Of a DNA stretch of 64,000 nucleotides, positions 27,407-35,176 are shown piece by piece. The notes beneath the pieces are model-generated. The model did not search any database. It was not told the DNA's origin and worked only from the letters and a program-made list of their open reading frames with translations. A program made the translations under genes and the position numbers. Numbering within the stretch: the stretch's first letter is position 1; each line of letters starts with the position of its first letter. The DNA is from Pseudacidobacterium ailaaui (lineage in GTDB: Bacteria > Acidobacteriota > Terriglobia > Terriglobales > Acidobacteriaceae), in NCBI RefSeq assembly GCF_000688455.1, contig NZ_JIAL01000001.1, forward strand, positions 3,317,001-3,381,000. The letters are read 5' to 3'.

Positions 27407-28480
27407 TTAGGGCGCGGCAGTGCGGCGTTCGTACCAGCCACGCGAGCGATTGACCATGCGCACCACCAGCAGCATCACCGGCACTTCGATCAGCACGCCG
27501 ACCACAGTGGCCAGCGCCGCGCCCGAGTGAAAGCCGAACAGGCTGATCGCGGCGGCCACTGCCAGCTCAAAGAAGTTGCTCGCGCCGATGAGTGCCGAGG
27601 GACAGGCGATGTTGTGTTTTTCTCCTGCCTGGCGGTTCAGCCAGTACGCCAGCCCGGCGTTGAAAAACACTTGAATCAAGATCGGCATCGCGAGCATGGC
27701 GATCACCAGCGGTTGCCGAATGATGGCCTCTCCCTGGAAAGCGAACAGGAGCACGAGCGTCAGCAGGAGCGCCGCCATCGATAGCGGACCGATACGCTCC
27801 AGCGCCCTGTCAAACGCAGTATGGCCCCGACGGAGCAGCGTTCGGCGCCAGAGTTGGGCGAGGACAACTGGAATCACAATGTAAAGCACCACCGACACCA
27901 GCAGTGTGGCCCAAGGAACGGTGATGGACGACAGGCCCAGCAACAGGCCGACGACAGGCGCGAAAGCAAACAACATGATGATGTCATTGAGCGCAACTTG
28001 CGAAAGCGTGAACACCGGATCGCCACCGGTAAGCCGGCTCCAGACAAACACCATCGCCGTACAGGGTGCGGCGGCCAGCAAAATGAGGCCGGCGATGTAG
28101 CTGTCGAGCTGAGTGGGCGGAAGCCAGGCGGCAAAGACATGACGAATGAAGATCCATGCCAGCAGCGCCATCGAGAACGGCTTGACCGCCCAATTCACAA
28201 ACAGCGTCACACTGATGCCGCGCCAGTGTCGCTTGACCTGGCCAAGTGCGGCGAAGTCCACTTTGAGCAGCATCGGCACGATCATCACCCAAATGAGCAG
28301 GCCGACCGGCAGGTTGACCTGGGCGATTTCCATGCGGCCGACAGCTTGGAATACACCCGGCGCGGACTGGCCGAGCGCGATGCCGGCAACGATGCACGCC
28401 GCCACCCACACGCTCAGATATCGCTCGAAGCCGTTCATGACAGACGCAGCCGGCACGGACCCGACGGTTTCGGTGTTCAT
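27407..28480 (-). CDS. acr3: ACR3-family arsenite efflux permease
   Basis: 357 residues from ATG 28480; the frame is open beyond but that part overlaps arsC. Inner-membrane carrier exporting As(III) with the proton gradient. About ten membrane helices; the conserved cysteine in 'LLAAAPCTAMVFVWSRL' and the later 'IGASNFFELAVAAAIS' are the ACR3 core. It is the last gene of arsR-arsC-acr3, 10 bases after arsC. Sequence style is close to proteobacterial ACR3, suggesting the operon was acquired. Sometimes labelled arsB in databases, but ArsB proper is a different family. Confidence 0.93.
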   Translation of the reverse strand: MNTETVGSVPAASVMNGFERYLSVWVAACIVAGIALGQSAPGVFQAVGRMEIAQVNLPVGLLIWVMIVPMLLKVDFAALGQVKRHWRGISVTLFVNWAVKPFSMALLAWIFIRHVFAAWLPPTQLDSYIAGLILLAAAPCTAMVFVWSRLTGGDPVFTLSQVALNDIIMLFAFAPVVGLLLGLSSITVPWATLLVSVVLYIVIPVVLAQLWRRTLLRRGHTAFDRALERIGPLSMAALLLTLVLLFAFQGEAIIRQPLVIAMLAMPILIQVFFNAGLAYWLNRQAGEKHNIACPSALIGASNFFELAVAAAISLFGFHSGAALATVVGVLIEVPVMLLVVRMVNRSRGWYERRTAAP

Positions 28481-28490
28481 GGTATCGGCC

Positions 28491-28985
28491 TCACTGACGT
28501 CCAATATCGCGCAGCCCACGCTGCAACGAGAGAGCATCAAGGCTTTGCAATGGCAGCGACAGGAAAAGCTCGATGCGCCGACGCAGCGTGATCGCCGCAT
28601 CCATGAATGCCTTGCGTTGTTGTTCCTCGGTACCTTCGACCGCGGCCGGGTCAGGCACGCCCCAATGGGCCGACACGGGCTTGCCCGGCCACATCGGACA
28701 CGCCTCGCCAGCAGCGTTGTCGCAAACGGTGAAGATGAAGTCGAACGTCGGCGCGTCGGGCCTCACGAACTCGTCCCAACTCTTACTGCGGTAACCGGTG
28801 GTTGGCAAGCCCAGCCGCTCCAGCGTGGCGAGTGCCAGCGGGTGGACCTCACCCTTTGGGTGACTGCCAGCGGAATAGGCAGAAAAGCGGCCTTGGCCCA
28901 GCGCGTTGAGTAGGCCTTCGGCCAGAATGGAACGGGCGGAATTGCCCGTGCAGATGAACAAGACGTTGTAGGTGGTATCGGTCAT
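28491..28985 (-). CDS. arsC: Arsenate reductase, LMW-phosphatase type
   Basis: 164 residues. Reduces arsenate to arsenite. P-loop 'CTGNSAR' has nucleophile C12 and R18; the redox pair is C88 and C96 ('TVCDNAAGEACPMWPG'), which shuttle the disulfide to thioredoxin or glutaredoxin. 'SAGSHPKGEVHPLAL' is the typical family segment, and 'HWGVPDPA' holds the catalytic aspartate. Lies four bases after arsR and ten before acr3, so the product is exported by the next protein. The C-terminal 30 residues are less conserved. Confidence 0.94.
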   Translation of the reverse strand: MTDTTYNVLFICTGNSARSILAEGLLNALGQGRFSAYSAGSHPKGEVHPLALATLERLGLPTTGYRSKSWDEFVRPDAPTFDFIFTVCDNAAGEACPMWPGKPVSAHWGVPDPAAVEGTEEQQRKAFMDAAITLRRRIELFLSLPLQSLDALSLQRGLRDIGRQ

Positions 28986-28989
28986 GGCG

Positions 28990-29316
28990 TCAGCAGTCGC
29001 AGCGAATAGTGGTATCGGAAACCTCGCAAACGCCGCCTTGGCAGCAATGCTCGGTCAGGTAGCGGATCAGACCGTTCATGTGTCCATACTCGGCCCGATA
29101 GATCAGATTGCGGCCCTGCTGCTCGATCGTGACGAGACCAGCATGGGCCAGTTCTTTCAGATGGAAGGACAAGGTGTTACGCGGCACATCGAGCTGGTCA
29201 GCCAGCTTGCTCGGCGTCAGCCCTTCCGGACCGGCAACGACCAGGGCGCGAAATACGCGCAACCGTTGGTTGTGTGCCAGGGCGCTTAATGCGGAAACAG
29301 CTTGGTCTTCCTTCAT
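28990..29316 (-). CDS. arsR: ArsR-family arsenic-responsive repressor
   Basis: 108 residues from ATG 29316 with GAAGGA just inside; the frame runs six codons further to 29334. Winged-helix repressor: recognition helix in 'LADQLDVPRNTLSFHLKELA'. The inducer site is the C-terminal type: C91, C92 and C97 ('HCCQGGVC'), resembling the Cys95/96/102 site of the Acidithiobacillus ferrooxidans ArsR, with two further cysteines at the very end (CDC). It should leave its operator when As(III) binds. First gene of the ars operon. Confidence 0.92.
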   Translation of the reverse strand: MKEDQAVSALSALAHNQRLRVFRALVVAGPEGLTPSKLADQLDVPRNTLSFHLKELAHAGLVTIEQQGRNLIYRAEYGHMNGLIRYLTEHCCQGGVCEVSDTTIRCDC

Positions 29317-29317
29317 A

Positions 29318-29355
29318 ATTCTATAATACAACAACTATCGAATGATTGAAACGAG
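29318..29355 (-). promoter_or_regulatory. Candidate ars promoter/operator
   Basis: The AT-rich segment just upstream of arsR reads on the minus strand 'TTTCAATCATTCGATAG', then 'TTGTTGTATTATAGAAT'. CAATCATTCGATAGTTG has partial dyad symmetry with CAA/TTG ends, and TATTAT can serve as -10 with a 17-base spacer to TTTCAA. ArsR operators typically overlap the promoter. Placement is inferred from position and composition only. Confidence 0.4.
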
Positions 29356-29466
29356 AAGACAGGAATTTCTAGAGGACTGAGCAAGGCGACACGATTCTGA
29401 ATGGAGTCATCTTGCTGGATGCACCTGGAGCGTACGACTGGCAGAAGCTGTTGTAGATGGCGCTTT

Positions 29467-29718
29467 TCAGCGCAGATGTTCTGAAGATGGTCCCTGCCGG
29501 GTACAGTTGCCCGACCCTGCAGTCGGTCCCTTTTCTGTTGTTACCAAATATACGAAACCGGAAAGGACACTGGTCAGTACGATCCAGGCCATCTGGTACC
29601 AGTAGAAAAACGGAAAGCCGAACAGCTCCGGGTCCTGCCGCGCATAGGCCCCGGGAAACATAAGGGCGAGTGCAGGAAGCAACAGCAGCCAATACCAGAG
29701 TGCTCGGCGTGACTTCAT
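29467..29718 (-). CDS. DUF3311-family small membrane protein
   Basis: 83 residues from ATG 29718, which overlaps the stop of the preceding DUF488 gene by four bases. Two hydrophobic helices ('ALWYWLLLLPALALMFPG' and 'YQMAWIVLTSVLSGFVYLV') around 'DPELFGFPFFYWYQ', the signature of DUF3311. Members usually precede a sodium:solute symporter gene; no symporter is present here, so this copy is an orphan. The C-terminal 20 residues are polar. Function unknown; it may be a small partner subunit for a transporter encoded elsewhere. Confidence 0.75.
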   Translation of the reverse strand: MKSRRALWYWLLLLPALALMFPGAYARQDPELFGFPFFYWYQMAWIVLTSVLSGFVYLVTTEKGPTAGSGNCTRQGPSSEHLR

Positions 29719-30278
29719 GCTTCGGATTGTATACCGGAAGCAAATAGGTCGTCCTCGGCCGGGTACCATAAGCGCGTCCCCTCGACCCGCGCAAATGAGG
29801 TGAGTTTGTGCGGCTGCTGGCGGCTGTGCCCCTTGGCATCGTAAAAGATGTCTTGAACCGGGACGTTCTGTACCAGCAGCGCATCTGCCACCAGTGAGCG
29901 ATGACAACGCCACGGCACCGCCTCTGCGCACATGATTGCCGTACGCTCGTGCGGACTGGCTTTCAGCAGCTCGTTGATTGCCGCAGCAAATTCAGGCGTC
30001 TGCATGTAATCGGCATATCCACGAAAGCTGGCATTGCGCCATCCGGTGTTGATGGAATCCTTCCGAGCATGACGCAGTCCGCCCAGCGACTTCTGCCAGC
30101 GGTAATGGATCCTGATGCGCCTGAGTGACTCTTCCAGGTCTTCCTGAGCGAACTGAGGGTTGTGCCTCGACCTGGGAATGGTACGGATGTCGACCAGCCA
30201 GCGCACATCGTGGGCCTTCAGAATTGCCAGGAAGGTTTCAATCGGCAGCGTGGAATGGCCAATGGTCAGCATCTTCAA
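29715..30278 (-). CDS. DUF488-family protein
   Basis: 187 residues (or 185 from the Met two codons on). Typical DUF488 features: 'LTIGHSTLPIETFLAIL' at the start, 'LVDIRTIPRSRHNPQF', 'YRWQKSLGGLRH', 'FRGYADYMQTPEF' and 'AIMCAEAVPWRCHRSLVADAL' with a conserved Cys-Ala-Glu. The Cys-containing motif and a basic surface have suggested a nucleic-acid or RNA-modifying role, but no function is established. It overlaps the DUF3311 gene by four bases (ATGA), so the two are translated together. Confidence 0.85.
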   Translation of the reverse strand: MKMLTIGHSTLPIETFLAILKAHDVRWLVDIRTIPRSRHNPQFAQEDLEESLRRIRIHYRWQKSLGGLRHARKDSINTGWRNASFRGYADYMQTPEFAAAINELLKASPHERTAIMCAEAVPWRCHRSLVADALLVQNVPVQDIFYDAKGHSRQQPHKLTSFARVEGTRLWYPAEDDLFASGIQSEA

Positions 30279-30331
30279 TTTTTACCGCATTGCAACCTAG
30301 CCCCGCTGGCAGGCACAATACACTCGCAGGT

Positions 30332-31234
30332 ATGTTGAAAGTCCTGGCTTTTGGTCTTGCTGTGTTGCTGGCCTCTACTCCCAACGCGCAAATGGTCCTG
30401 GTGCAAGGACACCGCGGTTCCCGCGCTACGCGCCCGGAAAATACGATTCCCGCCTTTGAATATGCCATCCAGCACGGTGCTGACGTTCTGGAGCTCGATC
30501 TTGCCGTCACCCGGGACAATGTTTTGGTGGTCTCCCACTTCCCTTTCATTACACCAGACCACCCTGGTGAGCGCATCTGCACCGGACCTGAAGTCCCTCC
30601 GCATACGGCCATTCGCTCGCTCACACTGGAGCAGGTAAAGCAGTACGATTGCGGATCGGCAACGTTGCCGAACTTTCCCCGGCAAATGGCCATACCCGGG
30701 ACCCGGATTCCGACCTTCGACGAGGTGCTGGACCTTGCCACACAAGACAACTTTGACTTCAATGTTGAAACCAAAAGCTTCCCCAGCCATCCTGAGCTGA
30801 CGCCTTCGCCCGAAGAATTCGTGAAGCTGGTGGATGATGCAGTCCGGCGGCACCACCTGCAATCGCGAGTGATTCTGCAAAGCTTTGACTTCCGTACCCT
30901 GACTGCGATGAAGAAGCTGGACCCTTCCATCCGCCTTTCAGCGCTCCTCAGTGACAACGCAAAGGACGATGCGCTGATGGGCATTCCCGCCACAAACAAG
31001 AACTTTGTTTCAGTGGGAAAACAAACCGGAGCACAGATCATCAGCCCGAACTATCATCTGGTGACGCCGGAAAAGGTCGCCGCGGCCCATGCCGCAGGAT
31101 TGCAGGTTGTTCCCTGGACGGTCAACGCCCCGGAGGACTGGCAAAAGATGGTGGATGCCGGAGTCGATGCCATCATTACGGACGATCCTGAGGCCCTGGT
31201 CGAGTGGCTGCGAACCAAGAAGCTGCACAACTAA
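30332..31234 (+). CDS. Exported glycerophosphodiester phosphodiesterase
   Basis: 300 residues from ATG 30332. Signal peptide 'MLKVLAFGLAVLLASTPNAQ' targets it to the periplasm. GDPD TIM barrel: 'GHRGSRATRPENTIPAFEYA' with the catalytic His and Arg-Glu metal ligands, 'ADVLELDLAVTRDN' and 'VVSHF' second His, later 'NVETKSF' and 'VILQSFDFRTL'. Hydrolyses glycerophosphodiesters from phospholipids to glycerol-3-phosphate and an alcohol. It stands alone between a divergent DUF488 gene and a ZIP transporter. Could be glpQ-like; specificity not visible. Confidence 0.92.
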   Translation: MLKVLAFGLAVLLASTPNAQMVLVQGHRGSRATRPENTIPAFEYAIQHGADVLELDLAVTRDNVLVVSHFPFITPDHPGERICTGPEVPPHTAIRSLTLEQVKQYDCGSATLPNFPRQMAIPGTRIPTFDEVLDLATQDNFDFNVETKSFPSHPELTPSPEEFVKLVDDAVRRHHLQSRVILQSFDFRTLTAMKKLDPSIRLSALLSDNAKDDALMGIPATNKNFVSVGKQTGAQIISPNYHLVTPEKVAAAHAAGLQVVPWTVNAPEDWQKMVDAGVDAIITDDPEALVEWLRTKKLHN

Positions 31235-31353
31235 GCACAAAGACGCTGATCGATGGACCACGGGAGGTGTTCTGCACTGGTCTTAGGTCTTCTGGACAAA
31301 AGCATTGCGGCCCACAGCAGGTATGATGAAAGATTACGCTCTTCTGCAACAGG

Positions 31354-32076
31354 ATGCTCCTTTCACTCATTCTCGGGTCCGTGGCCGCCTTCGCTGACAT
31401 CTTTGGCGGGCTGGTCCTTGTCCGCTCTCACTGGGAAAAGCGCTATCTGCGCTATTTCGTCGCATTGGGGGCGGGGTTCATGCTGGCCGTAGCTTTTCTT
31501 GAGATGCTGCCGGAAAGCATGGCTGTCTCAGCCCGATGGGCGCCGCTGCTGGTGCTTGCCGGCTATTGCGTTGTGCATCTGCTGGAACACACCATTGTGC
31601 CGCACTTCCATTTTGGAGAAGAGACCCATCAGGACGAATTTCTCTCATCCCATACCAGCTATTCCGTCCTTGCCGGACTTGCCGTGCACGCGCTTTTTGA
31701 TGGCATTGCCATCGCCTCAGGGTTTGTTCTCTCCAGCAGGCTTGGCTGGCTGATCTTCATCGCGATTTTTCTCCACAAGGTCCCGGAAGGCTTCACGGTC
31801 GCATCGGTCATGATGGCATCAGGCCGTGGTCGCATGGCTGCGGTCACAGCGGCAGCCATTCTGGCCGCGGCCACGCTGCTGGGAGTTGTCCTCATCAATG
31901 TCCTTCCCTCCTGGGTGCAGGCGGGCCTGCCGCTTTCCGCCGGAGTGGCCATTTATGTGGCCGCCACCGACCTGGTTCCTGAAGTAAACCGCGAGCCGGG
32001 CATCCGCATGGCACTGGTCTTCTTTGCCGGAGTACTGCTGTTCCTTTTGCTGCGGACGTTTCTCCCCGAGATCTAA
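31354..32076 (+). CDS. ZIP-family metal transporter
   Basis: 240 residues, eight predicted membrane helices. The metal pathway residues are in 'GLAVHALFDGIAIASGF' (helix 4; His and Asp) and 'FLHKVPEGFTVASVMMAS' (helix 5; His, Glu). A histidine-rich loop 'HTIVPHFHFGEETHQDEF' lies between helices 3 and 4. ZIP carriers bring Zn, Fe or Mn into the cytoplasm; the exact ion is not visible. The ATG is 119 bases after the GDPD stop, so an own promoter is possible. The next gene follows within 22 bases. Confidence 0.9.
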   Translation: MLLSLILGSVAAFADIFGGLVLVRSHWEKRYLRYFVALGAGFMLAVAFLEMLPESMAVSARWAPLLVLAGYCVVHLLEHTIVPHFHFGEETHQDEFLSSHTSYSVLAGLAVHALFDGIAIASGFVLSSRLGWLIFIAIFLHKVPEGFTVASVMMASGRGRMAAVTAAAILAAATLLGVVLINVLPSWVQAGLPLSAGVAIYVAATDLVPEVNREPGIRMALVFFAGVLLFLLLRTFLPEI

Positions 32077-32098
32077 AGGGCTGCTACTCTGTTGATTG

Positions 32099-33135
32099 AT
32101 GCTTCCTCTCAGCCGTGCGTGTCTGCTGTCCGTCCTGGCTTTTGCATTTCCCCTGTTTGCGGGGGCCAGCAGCCATCCAGAGAAGCAACGGTACCCTCGG
32201 CGCAGTCGGCCCCTACCATTCGTGTGAATACGAGCGTCGTCCTTGTGCCCGCACTGGTGGAGAGGCCCTCGGGCGAAATTGTTTACGGGCTAACACAAAA
32301 AGATTTCATCCTGGAAGACAATGGGGTGCAACAGGACCTTCATGTGGATGACGACCTCGATGCGCAGCCTGTATCCCTGGTGGTCTGTATCCAGCGTGGC
32401 CGTTCCGCTGCTCTGGAATTTGATAAATACGCAAAACTGGGACCTCTGCTTGACCTCTTTACTGCGGGAGGCCGGGGAGAGGCCGCGTTGGTTGTCTTTG
32501 ACTCTAAGCCGCTTTTTCTTGAAGGATTCACTCGAGATACCAGCATTCTCTCCGATGATCTTCGCCGGTTGCGCCCGGGTGACGGTGGTGCTGCGATCCT
32601 CGATGCAGTTGGCTACTCTGTCGACCTGCTAGAGCATCGGCCGCCTGACCACAGGCGTATTCTTCTGCTCATCAGCGAATCGCGCGACCATGGCAGCAAG
32701 CACTCCAGCGCACAAGACCTGGTCGAACACATCGGCTCAAGCAATACTCTGGTGCTGGGCCTGACTTTTTCTCCCACCAAAGCCGGACTCATGGACTGGG
32801 GCAGGGGGAATGCTGAGGGAGGAGCCTCTTTGAACCTTCTGGCCCCGCTCCTGATGGCCGCCGCAGCTGTGAAGAAGAATGCCCCGCGCGAACTGGCAGT
32901 CATGAGCGGAGGAGAATATGCATCCTTTACCCGAGAAAAAGGTTTTGAAGACCAGGTGGCAGAGCTGGCCAGTCATGCCCGCAATCGCTACATTCTCAGC
33001 TTTCACCCGTCAGACCCGGCGCCGGGACTGCACCGCGTTGTGGTAAAGCTTACCAGCGACTATGGCGCGCACGTGGTGGCCCGAAACAGCTACTGGGTCC
33101 CCTCGAACACCGACAGCTCGCATTCGATGCCATAG
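32099..33135 (+). pseudogene. VWFA-related acidobacterial protein, signal-peptide frameshift
   Basis: ATG 32099 opens a perfect signal peptide (MLPLSRACLLSVLAFAFPLF) in one frame; the mature domain ('TIRVNTSVVLVPALVERPSG', about 340 residues to the stop 33135) is in the next frame. Adding one G to the run of five G at 32161-32165 joins them as 'FAGGQQPSREATV'. The body matches the VWFA-related domain common in Acidobacteriota: 'YGLTQKDFILEDNGVQQ', 'PVSLVVCIQRGRSA', 'RILLLISESRDHGSK' and 'YILSFHPSDPAPGLH'. The MIDAS DxSxS is replaced by C-I-Q-R-G. A TTG at 32092 gives an open frame without a signal peptide and may be what an annotator picks. Confidence 0.7.
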
Positions 33136-33258
33136 ATTTTTCGCGGACGAATGGAGGATTTGGCGGCCGCCAGCACGATCCTTTGCGTCATTGTTGGCTT
33201 TTCCCGCATCTATTTAAGTTCTGACTAAAATTTTTGAACGATTTAAAGATTTGTAGGA

Positions 33259-34863
33259 ATGGCGACACAAACACTCGCTGCACCGGAAGCATTGACAAAA
33301 GAACGCTGGCGGCCCCGCGCCAATCCCTGGGCCATTGCTGCAACTGTAGCGCTTGCCGCTTTTATGGAGGTACTTGACACCTCCATTGCCAACGTTGCGC
33401 TGCCGCATATCGCTGGCAGCCTGGGGGCCAGCCAGGATGAAAGCACCTGGGTCCTGACGGCCTATCTTGTCTCCAACGCCGTGGTGCTGCCGATGGGCGG
33501 ATGGGCGGCCAGTATTATGGGCCGCAAGAACTTTTTCATGTTCTGCATTACCATCTTCACCCTCAGCTCATTTCTTTGCGGCATCGCTCCAACACTCGGG
33601 ATTCTTCTGGTGGCCCGCGTGCTCCAGGGCTTTGGCGGAGGGGGCCTGCAGCCGATGGCGCAGGCCATTATGGCTGACTCTTTTGAGCCTTCCAAGCGCG
33701 GACTCGCCTTTGCCCTCTATGGCATTGTGGCGATTCTCGCCCCTTCCATCGGGCCCACGCTGGGTGGCTGGATTACGGACAACTACAGTTGGCACTGGAT
33801 CTTCTACATCAACATCCCGGTCGGTATTCTGGCCCTTGTTCTCGTTCAACGCATGGTGGATGATCCTCCCTGGATCAAGGCAGACCGCAGCCGGCTGCGC
33901 AACGTGGATGGGCTTGGCATCGCGCTGCTGATTATTTCCATGGCGGCCCTTCAGATTACGCTGGACAAGGGCGAAGAAAAGGACTGGTTCCAGTCCGACT
34001 TTATCCGCTTCTTCGGGACCACCTTTGCCATCTCCTTTGCCGCACTGCTGTTCTGGGAGTGGCACACGAAAAATCCCATCATGGAATTGCGCCTGTTTAA
34101 AAACAAAAATTTTGCCACCTGCTGCTTCCTGATGCTGTTTACCGGCGGCCTTCTGAATGCCACCACAGTCTTGCAGCCCCAGTTTTTGCAGGCGCAGCTG
34201 GGATACACGGCCACCATTGCCGGCTTGTCACTCTCTGCCGGGGGCCTGGTGCTTCTTTTGATGATGCCACTGGCTGGACAGGCCGTCAGCCGCTTTCCAG
34301 CCCGGAACATCATCCTCTTTGGCTTTGCCTGTTTTGCCTTTTCCTACTACTTCACGGCAACGCGCATCAATCTCGGGCTGAGCTTTGGGATGGCTTCATG
34401 GCTCAGGATCGTCCAGATCTTCTCCATCCCCTTTGTCTTCATCTCCATCACTACGGCTGCTTATTTCGGCATGCCTGTTGAGAAAAACAACCAGGTAGCT
34501 GGACTGATCAATTTTGTACGCAATATTGGCGGCAGCATTCTCATCTCAATTACCAATGCCGGAATCACGGAACTGGGGCAGTTCCATCAGGACCAGATGC
34601 TGAAGCACCTGACGCCATCCAATGCCAATCTCCAGCGTCAGATCAGTGCACTGAGCGGTGTATTTACGCACAGTGCGGGATCGGCCAATGCGGACTATCT
34701 GGCCCAGGGACAAATCTATAACCAGTTACTCCAGCAATCCCAGGCGCTTGCCTATAAAGACATGTATTTCATCCTTTGCGCCGCCTCGCTCATCATGATT
34801 CCGCTCAGTCTTCTTCTGCGCAAAAACAAGCCGGGTGCAGGAGGAGAGATTGCTGTGCACTGA
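33259..34863 (+). CDS. DHA2-family MFS efflux transporter
   Basis: 534 residues with 14 predicted membrane helices, the EmrB/QacA layout. Motif A-like 'GRKNFFMF', motif C 'GPTLGGWITDNYSWHWIFYIN' (helix 5) and the first-helix motif 'FMEVLDTSIANVALPHIAGS' are all classic DHA2. Such pumps export drugs or metabolites with protons, often with an EmrA/HlyD adaptor and TolC; neither gene is adjacent, so it may work alone or with distant partners. Preceded by a 122-base AT-rich gap, likely its promoter; ATG 33259 follows TAGGA. Confidence 0.9.
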   Translation: MATQTLAAPEALTKERWRPRANPWAIAATVALAAFMEVLDTSIANVALPHIAGSLGASQDESTWVLTAYLVSNAVVLPMGGWAASIMGRKNFFMFCITIFTLSSFLCGIAPTLGILLVARVLQGFGGGGLQPMAQAIMADSFEPSKRGLAFALYGIVAILAPSIGPTLGGWITDNYSWHWIFYINIPVGILALVLVQRMVDDPPWIKADRSRLRNVDGLGIALLIISMAALQITLDKGEEKDWFQSDFIRFFGTTFAISFAALLFWEWHTKNPIMELRLFKNKNFATCCFLMLFTGGLLNATTVLQPQFLQAQLGYTATIAGLSLSAGGLVLLLMMPLAGQAVSRFPARNIILFGFACFAFSYYFTATRINLGLSFGMASWLRIVQIFSIPFVFISITTAAYFGMPVEKNNQVAGLINFVRNIGGSILISITNAGITELGQFHQDQMLKHLTPSNANLQRQISALSGVFTHSAGSANADYLAQGQIYNQLLQQSQALAYKDMYFILCAASLIMIPLSLLLRKNKPGAGGEIAVH

Positions 34864-35002
34864 TGGATGGAGGGGCGCGGAGGTCGTTAAGCTTCAGGAT
34901 AAATTCATAAAAGGTTTCATCTCGGCTTTCACAGTATTAAAAATTTCTCAATGTTATTGGGCAACTTTGGCAAAGGATACGCATTCATAAGTAGTAACAA
35001 AT

Positions 35003-35122
35003 AGAGGCAACTTCACTATGCTGTATCTCTCGCCTAAGTTGTTGAGTTCACCCTTTGCGAATCCGCAGATGCGGAACCTCAGTTGACACTACCCTCAATG
35101 GCTTCCCCTCAAAATTGCCTCT
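35003..35122 (+). ncRNA. Candidate structured RNA / leader upstream of pgeF
   Basis: No coding frame is present. Closing stem: AGAGGCAA (35003-35010) with TTGCCTCT (35115-35122), eight perfect pairs. Inner stem: AAGTTGTTGAG (35036-35046) with CTCAATGGCTT (35094-35104), eleven pairs including three G-U. Apical hairpin: TCCGC-AGAT-GCGGA (35062-35075). A textbook terminator follows seven bases later (35129-35154) and the pgeF ATG comes 23 bases after that. It may be a stand-alone small RNA or a leader that controls pgeF by termination. I do not recognise a known family. A weak promoter (TTGGCA at 34967-34972, TAAGTA near 34988) may drive it. Confidence 0.6.
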
Positions 35123-35128
35123 GAACAG

Positions 35129-35154
35129 AAGGCCCGCAACCAGCGGGCCTTTTG
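35129..35154 (+). terminator. Rho-independent terminator after the structured RNA
   Basis: AAGGCCCGC-AACCA-GCGGGCCTT followed by TT and GC: a nine-pair stem with a five-base loop and a short U-run. It ends 23 bases before the pgeF ATG, leaving almost no room for a promoter between them. Confidence 0.85.
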
Positions 35155-35176
35155 CTTTGGTGCATCAGCACAGATA

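Noticed and set aside
27261-29366. Genomic island ends or attachment repeats around the ars operon
   Set aside because: No direct repeat, integrase or tRNA could be seen on either side.
34864-35176. 6S RNA at the structured region
   Set aside because: The closing stem, length (about 120) and central bubble do not fit the usual 180-base 6S fold.
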